Positions 54,353-63,300 of a stretch of DNA of 64,000 nt are shown here, piece by piece; position 1 is the stretch's first letter; every line of letters begins with the position of its first letter. The position numbers and the translations under genes are program-made. The stretch lies in contig NZ_CP119421.1 in NCBI RefSeq assembly GCF_030506305.1, positions 3,798,501-3,862,500 on the forward strand, read 5' to 3'. This DNA comes from Porifericola rhodea. GTDB taxonomy: Bacteria > Bacteroidota > Bacteroidia > Cytophagales > Cyclobacteriaceae. The notes under the pieces are model-generated. The model saw only the letters and a list, made by a program, of their open reading frames with translations, made no database searches and was not told where the DNA came from.

Positions 54353-54383
54353 GCCTTCCTGAATCATCGGGGAGGCTTTTTTT
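54353..54383 (+). terminator. Attenuator terminator before the sulfite reductase gene
   Basis: GCCTTCC (54353-54359) pairs with GGGAGGC (54370-54376), seven pairs with one G-U, over a 10-base loop, then seven T (54377-54383). It ends 30 bases before the sulfite reductase ATG, a place only an attenuator would use. Confidence 0.85.
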
Positions 54384-54412
54384 ATTTACAACCTCTTTCA
54401 AAAAACAAATCC

Positions 54413-56533
54413 ATGCAAAGTTTCCGAACAGAAATTGAGAATCCAGTCGTTGAGAAAGACATCATAGAGCTGGAAAAGAAGATAAGGTTATTCCGGGAGG
54501 GAAATATTGACGAGGATCGCTTTCGTAGTCTGCGTCTGGCCAGAGGTGTATACGGCCAGAGACAGCAAGGCGTGCAGATGGTTCGGATCAAAATTCCTTA
54601 CGGTAAGCTTACGGTACCGCAGATTCGTCGTATTGCTGATATTGCAGATGAATATGCGAATGGCAACCTTCACCTGACTACCCGTCAGGATATTCAGCTA
54701 CACTATGTGAGCCTGGACCGTACTCCAGAGTTATGGGCAGAGCTGGAGAAAGATACGCTTACACTTCGTGAAGCCTGCGGAAATACGGTCAGAAATATCA
54801 CTGCATCGGCTATGGCAGGCATAGACCCTAACGAGCCATTTGATGTTTCTCCTTATGCTCAGGCGATGTTTGAGTACTTTTTACGTAATCCAATCTGTCA
54901 GGAAATGGGTCGTAAATTTAAGATCGCACTTTCTTCCAGTGAGCAGGATTCTGCATTTACTTTTATTCATGATATTGGCTTAATCCCTAAGGTGAAAGAA
55001 GTAGACGGAAAAGTAATCAGAGGTTTTAAAGTGCTAATAGGTGGCGGCTTAGGAGCTCAGCCTCAAATGGCAGAAGTAGCTTCAGAATTTATGGAAGAAG
55101 ATCAGGTAATTCCTTTTACTGAGTCTGTACTTCGTGTATTTGACCGTCACGGCGAAAGAAACAAAAGAGGTAGAGCTCGTATGAAATTTCTGATGAAAAG
55201 CATAGGAGCTGAAGAATTAATTAAACTAGCGAACGAAGAGCGTAAAAGCCTTAAGTCAAAATCTTTTGTGGTTGATAGGGACTTAGTGCCAGAGCAGGTT
55301 CTTCCTACACACTCAGGTTTTGGTGAGGCAAAGCTGGCAGATGAAAGCAAATATGCTCTCTGGAAAGCTACCAATGTGTTTGAACAAAAGCAGAAAGGTT
55401 ATTACGGAGTACATATTAAACTTCCTCTAGGCAATATCCTTTCTGATAAGGCAAGAAAATTTGCGGCTATTGTAGAAAAATATGCTGCTGACGATATACG
55501 TATCACAGTCAACCAGGGCTTCTTGCTAAAATTCCTTACCGAAGATGCCTTGCCCCACCTGTTTAACGCGTTAAATGAAATTGAGCTGGCAGAACCAGGT
55601 TTTGACAGTACAGCTGATGTAACCGCCTGCCCGGGAACAGATACCTGTAATTTAGGCATTTCAAATAGTACTGGTGCTTCTAACCGTATTGAGCAGCTGA
55701 TTCGTGAAGAGTATCCTGAATTGATTAAAAATAATGATATAAAGATCAAGATCAGTGGGTGCCCCAATTCCTGCGGTCAGCATGGTATTGCCAGTATTGG
55801 TTTTCATGGTAGCTCAATGAAGGACAAACAGAAAAAGGTGCTTCCTGCCCTACAGGTGTTATTAGGAGGTGGTGTAGATGGCAACGGGGCCGGTCGTATA
55901 GCCGAAAAGGTGATTAAAGTGCCCAGCAAACGTGTTGACGAAACTATGCGTCTGCTTCTGGAAGACTATGAGGAAAACGCTAAAGAGGGTGAGTATTATG
56001 CTGACTATTACAATCGTCAGGGTAAAATGTACTTTTATTACCTTCTAAAGCCTCTTACCGAGCTGGAAAATCTTGCCGCTGAAGACTACAAAGACTGGAA
56101 GCATGCCGAAGAGACTTTTAAAGTTGTAGCTGGGGTGGGAGAGTGCGCAGGTGTTGTCATAGACCTGATACAAACACTAATTGTAGAAGCTGAGGAAAAA
56201 CTGGAAAGCGCACTGGCAAACTACGAAGCAGAAAGCTACGCAGATGCTATTTATAATGCTTACAGTTCTTTTGTAATTAGCGCTAAGAGCTTACTTCTGG
56301 CAGATGATATCAATCCAAATACTCAGATGAATATCATCAAGGAGTTTGATAAGCAATACGTAGAAACGGGTAAAGTTAAACTTGACTCCAGCTTTGAAGA
56401 CCTGGTACTACAGATGAAAGATTTTGAGCCGGAAGCTTCTTTTGCCCAGAGCTATCTGGAAGCTGCTCAGTCTTTTCTTACATTAATCAAAAAGCTTCGC
56501 GAAAATCAGTTAAACGATAAAGTACATGCCTAA
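54413..56533 (+). CDS. Siroheme nitrite/sulfite reductase with C-terminal HEPN domain
   Basis: A 706-residue reductase that reduces sulfite to sulfide (or nitrite to ammonia). It has two ferredoxin-like/siroheme repeats (about residues 40-275 and 330-550). The [4Fe-4S]/siroheme cysteines are Cys406 and Cys412 (TACPGTDTCNLG) and Cys450 and Cys454 (SGCPNSCGQH). The last 140 residues (about 560-700) are a HEPN-like four-helix region (ALANYEAESYADAIYNAYSSFVISAKSLLL), an addition missing from classic CysI. No nitrate genes are near, and cysH and cobA follow, so sulfite is the likelier substrate. The gene ends 8 bases inside the cobA frame (overlap 56526-56533). Confidence 0.93.
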   Translation: MQSFRTEIENPVVEKDIIELEKKIRLFREGNIDEDRFRSLRLARGVYGQRQQGVQMVRIKIPYGKLTVPQIRRIADIADEYANGNLHLTTRQDIQLHYVSLDRTPELWAELEKDTLTLREACGNTVRNITASAMAGIDPNEPFDVSPYAQAMFEYFLRNPICQEMGRKFKIALSSSEQDSAFTFIHDIGLIPKVKEVDGKVIRGFKVLIGGGLGAQPQMAEVASEFMEEDQVIPFTESVLRVFDRHGERNKRGRARMKFLMKSIGAEELIKLANEERKSLKSKSFVVDRDLVPEQVLPTHSGFGEAKLADESKYALWKATNVFEQKQKGYYGVHIKLPLGNILSDKARKFAAIVEKYAADDIRITVNQGFLLKFLTEDALPHLFNALNEIELAEPGFDSTADVTACPGTDTCNLGISNSTGASNRIEQLIREEYPELIKNNDIKIKISGCPNSCGQHGIASIGFHGSSMKDKQKKVLPALQVLLGGGVDGNGAGRIAEKVIKVPSKRVDETMRLLLEDYEENAKEGEYYADYYNRQGKMYFYYLLKPLTELENLAAEDYKDWKHAEETFKVVAGVGECAGVVIDLIQTLIVEAEEKLESALANYEAESYADAIYNAYSSFVISAKSLLLADDINPNTQMNIIKEFDKQYVETGKVKLDSSFEDLVLQMKDFEPEASFAQSYLEAAQSFLTLIKKLRENQLNDKVHA

Positions 56534-57320
56534 AGCTGAAACCACAAAGCCACGTTTGTCATTGGTAGGTGCCGGTCCCGGCGACCCGGAACTCATTACT
56601 CTAAAAGGGGTACGCTGTCTGGAGTCTGCCGATGTAGTCCTTTATGACGCACTTGCCAACGACAAACTTCTGGATTATGCACCTGCACATGTGCCCCGAA
56701 TAGATGTGGGCAAACGTGCAGGTAGACATAAAGTAGCGCAAGAAGACATCAATAAGCTTATTGTGAGTTGTGCTCGCCAGTATGGGCATGTGGTAAGGCT
56801 CAAAGGTGGAGATCCTTATATATTTGGTCGCGGCCATGAGGAACAGCTGTATGCAGAGCAGGCTGGGGTAGAGGTAAACCTGGTGCCAGGGATTAGTAGT
56901 GTAAATGCGGTACCTGCGCTAAATGCGATACCGCTTACCCGAAGAGGCCTGAGCGAAAGCTTCTGGGTAATAACCGGAACTACCCGTAAAGGCACTGTTT
57001 CCAAAGATATAGAACTGGCGGCTCAGTCTTCTGCAACAGTTGTAATTCTGATGGGAATGTCTAAGATACATGAGATACAGCAAACCTTTGAAGGGTTTGG
57101 CAAGCAGGAGACTCCGGTAGCTATTATTCAGAATGGGTCTTTACCCAACGAGAAAGTAGGTGTGGCTAATGTAAAAAATATGGCTAAAATGGTAGAAGAG
57201 GAAGGTTTGGAAGCACCTGCTGTTATTGTGATTGGAGAGGTGGCTGCATTGCATCCTACTTATATTAGTCAGGCTGTTAATGCTGAGCTTTCTATTAAGA
57301 ATGCATGCCCTGAAGGCTGA
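56526..57320 (+). CDS. cobA: Uroporphyrinogen-III C-methyltransferase
   Basis: A 264-residue SAM-dependent methyltransferase that makes precorrin-2 from uroporphyrinogen III, the first step to siroheme. The motifs LVGAGPGDPELITLKG (SAM site, residues about 13-28) and RLKGGDPYIFGRGHEE are intact, and the length is that of a stand-alone methyltransferase without the CysG dehydrogenase-ferrochelatase half. The start overlaps the end of the sulfite reductase gene by 8 bases, so the siroheme supply is translationally coupled to the enzyme that needs it. A precorrin-2 dehydrogenase/ferrochelatase is not encoded in the window. Confidence 0.94.
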   Translation: MPKAETTKPRLSLVGAGPGDPELITLKGVRCLESADVVLYDALANDKLLDYAPAHVPRIDVGKRAGRHKVAQEDINKLIVSCARQYGHVVRLKGGDPYIFGRGHEEQLYAEQAGVEVNLVPGISSVNAVPALNAIPLTRRGLSESFWVITGTTRKGTVSKDIELAAQSSATVVILMGMSKIHEIQQTFEGFGKQETPVAIIQNGSLPNEKVGVANVKNMAKMVEEEGLEAPAVIVIGEVAALHPTYISQAVNAELSIKNACPEG

Positions 57321-57439
57321 TTCCCAAAAATTATACAATTTATTAAAATGCAGTCGAAGGAGATAAACCTTCTTGGTCTGCTATTGCTAACAACCATCAC
57401 TTTTCTATCATACCCTAAACACAAAGTATCATATTGGAG

Positions 57440-58177
57440 ATGGAGAGATTGGCTGAAACTATAAAGATAAATGCTATGGAATGCTGGCAACAGGAGAGTT
57501 TTGATATTAAAAGCCAGGCAGATATTGATCGCTTAAATGCGATATTTAAAGCTTTAAGTCCTGAAGAAAGGATTAAAGCTCTTTATGCTAATAATGATCT
57601 CAGACAAAAGAACATTATCCTGACCTCATCTTTTGGTACTACAGCAGTATATCTACTGCATCTGTACTACAAAATGAACATCAGGCAGGAAGTATATTTT
57701 CTGGATACTACATTCCACTTTGATGAGACCATAGTATATAAGAACAAACTAAAACAGATGTTTGACCTTGAGGTAAAAGAGCTTCATCCGGAAGACTGGA
57801 AAAATGCCTTTACCCGTGAAAATAAACTTTGGAAAAGCGATCCGGATTTGTGCTGTTCTGTAAACAAGGTAGAGCCTATGCTTCAAATAAAGCAAGAAGC
57901 AGATATCTGGGTTTCTGGCCTCATGGGCTGGCAAAATGAACACCGCAAAAATCTGGATATTTTTCAGGTGCAGGATGGTACGCTTAAGTTCTATCCAATC
58001 ATTGATGTGAAAGAAGAGGATGTGAAAGATTACCTTATTAAATGGGCTTTGCCAGTACATCCATTGAAGCCTTTAGGCTACGAGTCAATAGGTTGTAAGC
58101 ATTGTACTTTTAAGGGGCGAGGAAGAGCTGGCCGCTGGTCAGGACAAGCTAAAACAGAGTGCGGACTACATCAGTAA
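57440..58177 (+). CDS. cysH: Phosphoadenylyl/adenylyl-sulfate reductase (CysH family)
   Basis: A 245-residue reductase that converts (phospho)adenylyl sulfate to sulfite, with electrons from thioredoxin. I chose the ATG at 57440 over the TTG six bases earlier. Visible: the adenylyl-site SSFGTTAVYLL, DTTFHFDET, the paired Cys138-Cys139 and Cys219-x2-Cys222 that bind a [4Fe-4S] cluster, and the C-terminal catalytic Cys241 in ECGLH. The four cluster cysteines mark the assimilatory APS-reductase type, so APS is the likelier substrate. It follows cobA by 119 bases, within which a 38-codon hydrophobic ORF can be read. ATP sulfurylase (cysDN) is not in the window. Confidence 0.94.
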   Translation: MERLAETIKINAMECWQQESFDIKSQADIDRLNAIFKALSPEERIKALYANNDLRQKNIILTSSFGTTAVYLLHLYYKMNIRQEVYFLDTTFHFDETIVYKNKLKQMFDLEVKELHPEDWKNAFTRENKLWKSDPDLCCSVNKVEPMLQIKQEADIWVSGLMGWQNEHRKNLDIFQVQDGTLKFYPIIDVKEEDVKDYLIKWALPVHPLKPLGYESIGCKHCTFKGRGRAGRWSGQAKTECGLHQ

Positions 58178-58290
58178 CCACTGATAGAAAATTTTTCCTA
58201 AGTATTTCTATTAATTAACCAATAAAAGTATTATTATAATATAACGGTGTTCATACCTGTTAATATGCATTTGATTCCCGTGAGTATATA

Positions 58291-58327
58291 AAAAAAGCAA
58301 GAAGGATATATTCCATCTTGCTTTTTT
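58291..58327. terminator. Bidirectional terminator between cysH and metZ
   Basis: AAAAAGCAAGA (58293-58303) and TCTTGCTTTTT (58317-58327) pair perfectly, with extra inner GGA/TCC pairs. T runs flank both sides, so both convergent transcripts can end here. Confidence 0.93.
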
Positions 58328-58349
58328 AGTTTTAGCCTAAGCTAAGAGA

Positions 58350-59531
58350 TTAAGATGACTTTTCTATCGCCTGCATTAAGTCAGATTTAATATCTTCTAC
58401 ATGCTCCAGTCCTACAGAAAGGCGAATTAGCCCTGGCGTAATACCCACAACGGCCCTCTCTTCATCTGATAATTTGGAGTGAGTCGTAGAAGCAGGATGT
58501 GTACAAATGGTTCTGGTATCACCAAGGTTAGCGGTAAACGAGAGCATCTCTAAAGCATTTAAAAACTTCCTTCCTCTATCAATACCACCTTTAAGCTCAA
58601 ATGTAAGTATGCCACCACCCAGCCGCATCTGTTTTTTGGCTAGTTCATGTTGAGGGTGAGAAGGCAAGAAGGGATACTTTACACTTTCTACCTCGCTTAG
58701 TTTTTCCAGCCAGCTAGCAAGCTCTAAAGCATTAGAGCAGTGTTTTTCCATACGTACAGCTAGTGTCTCCAAACTTTTAGAAAGAATCCACCCATTGAAG
58801 GGCGACATAGCCGGTCCTGTATGGCGGGCCATGAATTTAACTTCTTTTATCAGTTCTTGCCTGCCTAATACTGCTCCTCCAACTGTTCTACCTTGCCCGT
58901 CAATAAATTTGGTAACTGAATGAGTTACAATATCCGCACCCCACGAAATAGGGTTTTGTATATAAGGCGTTGCAAAGCAATTATCTACATTGAGCAGAAG
59001 CTGATGCTTTTTTGCCAGTTGGCCCAACCACTCCAGGTCTAGTAGGTCTAGTCCGGGATTAGAAGGCGTTTCCACAAAGATCATTTTGGTATTAGGCTGA
59101 ATATGCTGCTCCCACTGCTCAGGCTGATGAATATCCACGTAAGTATGTGTAATACCCCAGCGAGGTAGTAGCTGTGTCAGTATCTGATGGGTAGATCCAA
59201 AAAGTGAACGGGAAGCTAATATATGATCGCCAGTTTTAACAAAAGAGGCAATGCTAATAAACATAGCTGCCATACCAGAGGCGGTAGCAATACCTGCTTC
59301 TGCTCCTTCCAGTGCGCAGAGTTTGTTTATAAACTCATCATTATTAGGGTTAGAGAAGCGTGTGTAAATATTTCCCTGAATCTCATCGGCAAACATGGCA
59401 CGAGCCTGCTCAGCATCTTCAAAAACGAAGCTGGAAGTGGCATAAATAGGTACACTATGTTCTCTGTGTTGAGATCTGTCGGTCTGAGTTCTTATGGCTG
59501 AGGTCTCAAAATGACGCTTTTTATCTGCCAT
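58350..59531 (-). CDS. metZ: O-succinylhomoserine sulfhydrylase (MetZ-like)
   Basis: A 393-residue PLP enzyme of the Cys/Met metabolism (trans-sulfuration) family. It joins sulfide to activated homoserine, giving homocysteine for methionine, the step that directly uses the sulfide from the genes at 54-58 kb. Visible: YTRFSNPNNDEFINKLCALEG, the PLP-binding Lys in VTHSVTKFIDGQGRTVGGAV, and a C-terminal THPASTTHSKLSDEERAVVGITPGLIRLSVGLEHVED signature. The sequence resembles MetZ more than cystathionine synthase or lyase, but those reactions cannot be excluded. It is convergent with cysH and 10 bases upstream of an OsmC gene. Confidence 0.9.
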   Translation of the reverse strand: MADKKRHFETSAIRTQTDRSQHREHSVPIYATSSFVFEDAEQARAMFADEIQGNIYTRFSNPNNDEFINKLCALEGAEAGIATASGMAAMFISIASFVKTGDHILASRSLFGSTHQILTQLLPRWGITHTYVDIHQPEQWEQHIQPNTKMIFVETPSNPGLDLLDLEWLGQLAKKHQLLLNVDNCFATPYIQNPISWGADIVTHSVTKFIDGQGRTVGGAVLGRQELIKEVKFMARHTGPAMSPFNGWILSKSLETLAVRMEKHCSNALELASWLEKLSEVESVKYPFLPSHPQHELAKKQMRLGGGILTFELKGGIDRGRKFLNALEMLSFTANLGDTRTICTHPASTTHSKLSDEERAVVGITPGLIRLSVGLEHVEDIKSDLMQAIEKSS

Positions 59532-59541
59532 GATATTTGAG

Positions 59542-59958
59542 TTAGGATTTTACCTGAAAACTAGAAGTGATTTCGGCAGTCTTTTCTAAAATTTTGGCTA
59601 CAGAACAATACTTATCCAGGGATAAGTCTACCGCTCTTTTTACCTTATTTTCATCAAGGTCACCGTAAAGAGTATATTCCACATGAATGGTTTTAAATAA
59701 AGAGGGGACTTCTCCCTCGTAGCGAGTGGCGCTTACGTTTACCTCTATGTCTTTAACCTTCTGTCTCTGTTTTTTTAGTATATCTAATATATCTATAGTG
59801 CTACAACCACCAAGTCCGGAAAGTAGCAACTGCATAGGGCGCATGCCTTTATTCTCTCCCCCTACATCCGGGCTTGAGTCCATATGTATGCTGACATTGT
59901 CTTCGTTTGTCGCTTCCATATGAAAAGCATCATTAAGCCTTTTGATTTTTATCTGCAT
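59542..59958 (-). CDS. OsmC/Ohr family protein
   Basis: A 138-residue OsmC-like protein. The paired catalytic cysteines are present (GGCSTIDILDILKKQRQ and SLDKYCSVAKIL), as in peroxidases of the OsmC/Ohr family that detoxify hydroperoxides with lipoyl or thiol donors. The N-terminal half is typical (IKRLNDAFHMEATNEDNVSIHMD, with PMQLLLSGLGG). The stop is 10 bases before the metZ start on the same strand, so the two are likely one operon. A thiol-related role fits the sulfur neighbourhood. Confidence 0.9.
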   Translation of the reverse strand: MQIKIKRLNDAFHMEATNEDNVSIHMDSSPDVGGENKGMRPMQLLLSGLGGCSTIDILDILKKQRQKVKDIEVNVSATRYEGEVPSLFKTIHVEYTLYGDLDENKVKRAVDLSLDKYCSVAKILEKTAEITSSFQVKS

Positions 59959-60046
59959 TCCAACAAAAATTTAACTTACTTTGAAGGTGTTCGTAAATTG
60001 TAAATAGGCAAATTAGTCTTAAACTAAGCAATAACAAAATTCAGCT

Positions 60047-60349
60047 ATGAAAGAAATCACTGTCCAAGAATTAAAAAAAATGCAGGATAGCAATGAGGGT
60101 TTTCAGTTCATTGATGTGCGTGAACCTTATGAATACGAAGAAGCTAACCTGGGCGCTGAACTCATTCCACTGGGCGATGTACCTGATAGTGTGGACAAGT
60201 TTAAGCGTGATCAGAAGGTAGTAGTACATTGCCGTAGTGGTAAGCGTAGTGCTAACGCAATCAAGTATCTGGAAGAAAAACACCAGTACGATAATTTATA
60301 TAACCTAAAGGGAGGAATTCTTGCTTATCAGCAGGAGATAGATGAGTAA
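60047..60349 (+). CDS. Single-domain rhodanese-like sulfurtransferase
   Basis: A 100-residue rhodanese domain with the catalytic Cys62 in the active loop VVHCRSGKRSANA. The loop length fits rhodanese (six residues), not Cdc25 phosphatases. It can carry a persulfide from cysteine or thiosulfate to acceptors. It is divergent from the OsmC gene and its stop lies one base before the TamB stop, tail to tail, with no terminator visible. Its position beside sulfur assimilation genes suggests a role in sulfane sulfur handling, but this is inference. Confidence 0.92.
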   Translation: MKEITVQELKKMQDSNEGFQFIDVREPYEYEEANLGAELIPLGDVPDSVDKFKRDQKVVVHCRSGKRSANAIKYLEEKHQYDNLYNLKGGILAYQQEIDE

Positions 60350-60350
60350 T

Positions 60351-63300
60351 TTATCTTTTAGGGTATATTTTTCTCAAACTATCCGAACGCGAAATTGGAG
60401 CATTGCCAGCAGGTTCTAATCGGGTACTATCCTGAACCTGCTGGTTTTCTAATTTATCCTCGTCCAGCGCCTTTCTTCTGGCTTCAGAAAATAACTCTTT
60501 TACCTTATTAAAGCTTTCTATGTGCATCAGGCTGATACCCTGAGTGGTATTGTAAGCTGTGCCCAAATTGTTGAGCAGGCTGTTGAAGTTGTTTCGATTA
60601 TACACTTTTACCCTGTACTTTCCATTTTGGGTCAGAAGGTATTCTAAGGTAACATCTCCAATGACACTGGCAGCATCAGCTTCGTTATTTACATTGGTAA
60701 AGCCTCCATCGCGAGTAACTCTCAGGCGTCCGTCAAAAAAGGTATAAGAAAGTCTTAGCTGAAAGGTATTGAAACGGTCTTCGTCAAATGTGCCCAAATC
60801 TACGTCTATTTCCAGGTTTTCGTCAACCTGGCTTAGCCAGTAACTAAACTGATTGGAAAGCAACTCACTAACACTACTGCTTACCAAATTGCCACCGCCA
60901 CCATCAAAAGAGCCCAGTTCAGAAAAGCGCCTCAGTACGATAAGGCTAAATACCTGTCGTTTTAGCTCCTCTCTTCCATAAAGGGCACTATTTTTAAGCG
61001 TTTCTACCGCTGCTTGCAGATATATGTTGTTTTCCGGATAATCTTTAACGTCTATATCAAAGCCAATATCCGGAGCCATAAGATTACCCGTAAGGTTCAT
61101 CTTTACAATTGCATCATACTTTCGACGTATTTCGTCCAGCTTCTTAATCTCTTCGTCGTTAATAAGTGGAGAAAGAGAAGCCAATTGCCGATAAGTTGCG
61201 TCGATATCCAGTATACCACCATATGGGTCTCCTAACCAGGAAATGGTACTGCCCGGTTCAATCTGAAATTCTTTGTTAATGATGTTGTAAAGCGTAAAAT
61301 TATAGCCACCCTCCAGAAAAGTAATATCACCAAACATACTAAAGTCTCCAGCCGAAGAAAGGAGCATCTGCAATTGCCCATTGCCGCGCCCACGAATTAT
61401 ATCACCGGTTTTTATGTCAAATATCAGCTCTCCGTAAGCGTCAGGCGTAATATCAATCTCCAGATCAAGGTTTAGTCCTGTGGCCGTAACCTTATTGGTT
61501 GTATCTGCATTGGCCTGACTTTCTTCTCGGCTGATAAAAGTGATAAAGTCAGATTGTTGAGCATCTTCAATACTCTCAATGGGGATGAAAATCTTGGTGC
61601 CTTTCTGAGTGCTCACCCGGGCTGTAATATTCATGTTTTCCAGAGCTCCCAACAGGTTTACTTTTCCGGTAGCATATCCTTTACCATAAAAAAGGTCGTT
61701 GTCGCGAAAGCCGGTATTGAGCACCTGTACATTATTTAGGTCACCATTCAGGTCAATGACGTAATTGGTAAACCCGTCGTGGAAAATACCGCCATTAAAT
61801 ACTGCTTTATTATTACGATGGTCAAAAAGAGCGAGGTCTTTTACTCCTATAGTGTTTTCATCAAAGAAGATATCGCCATCAAAACTATAGCTTGTATTGA
61901 GATAGTTTATTTTAATACTACCATTCTGAATAATGCCCTGCCCCATAAGAATAGGGTAATCCGGCGTGCCAGATATATTGAAGTCACCATCAGCAGTACC
62001 CTTAAAATCAGAGAAGTAATCATCAAAATAGGGCTCCAGAATGTTAATGTTCGCATTCTGAAAATGAGCTTTCAGGTCTAGCTTATTATTTTCTAGCTGT
62101 GGTTTGTAGCCTCCGTTTACAGAGATAATCCGCTCTCCATCACGGTTAACCATAAGGTTGAGCTTTAGCTTCTTTTCCACATTATCCCAGTCGGCCAGGC
62201 TTATAATTTTACCTACCTGAAAGTTGTTGATACTAAAATCATCTATTGAAAACTCACTGTCTAGCATGAGCTGCTGGGTGCTGTCTTCCGTATCTCTGAA
62301 AACATTCTGTATATCCAGAAAACCATTAATTTCTCCCTGATAGTTGCGCTTTAGCAAAGGGTTAAGGTTGGCTACCTGAAACTTATTAACGCTTAGTGTC
62401 AAAGTTTTTTCCGGATCTTGAGAAAGTGAGCCAAACAATGAAATCTCCTGCACGCTATCGGCGCTGCTGCCGCTACGGTTGTAAAGCGAAAAACGATCAA
62501 ATAAAAACTCCTGATCAGTAACTACCAGCTTATTACTATCTGAAAAATACCATGCGTTTTCCAGTACCTGCAAGTCGGAGGGCTCAAAGTGTACTACTGT
62601 AGTGTCGTACAGAAAGTGTACTTCGCCATTTAGTTTAGCATGATTTGAGGTGTTTTCCTGCTTGATACTCTGCTGGAAGGCAATGTGATCATCGTCCCAG
62701 ATGGCTTCAAAAATAAAATCTTGAGTACTTATGTCCAGCTCATCTTTATCAATCTCCTGACGGTTTGACTCCAGATAGACCATTGCCAGTACCTCTGAGC
62801 TATCCCGTATCTTAGAAGTAGTAATATCAATCTGGTTCTCCAGCATCAGGCTGTTATCATACCAGATAGAGTCAATTTTGGAATGTAAAGAAATAATGTT
62901 GGTGTAACCACCCGTAAATTTTCCGTCTAGTTGAGTATGATTGGATATGCTGATTTTAGGATCAAAGAGCTGTATTAGAGGGTTAACATCCTCCATTGAG
63001 AAACTATAATAAAGTTCATAGCGCTCGTCCTTATAGTCTTCTACATTCTTTACTTTTTTGTCTTTGTAAAAAGCTTGCAGGCGCTCGGCATCATTATAAA
63101 AGATCAGTTTGTACTCCTGTATCAGTTCCTTTATATCTTTTCCCAGTACAGAAAAATCATAATTACCACTTAGGCTAGCGTCCAGTTTGTCAGAATACAG
63201 TCTGAAAGTTCGCTCCTGATCTCCCTTAGCAGAAATAAATGAGAGGGTATCAATCAATACGTTTCTATCCTGATAGGAAACAAATAGCTGACTGAAAGAA

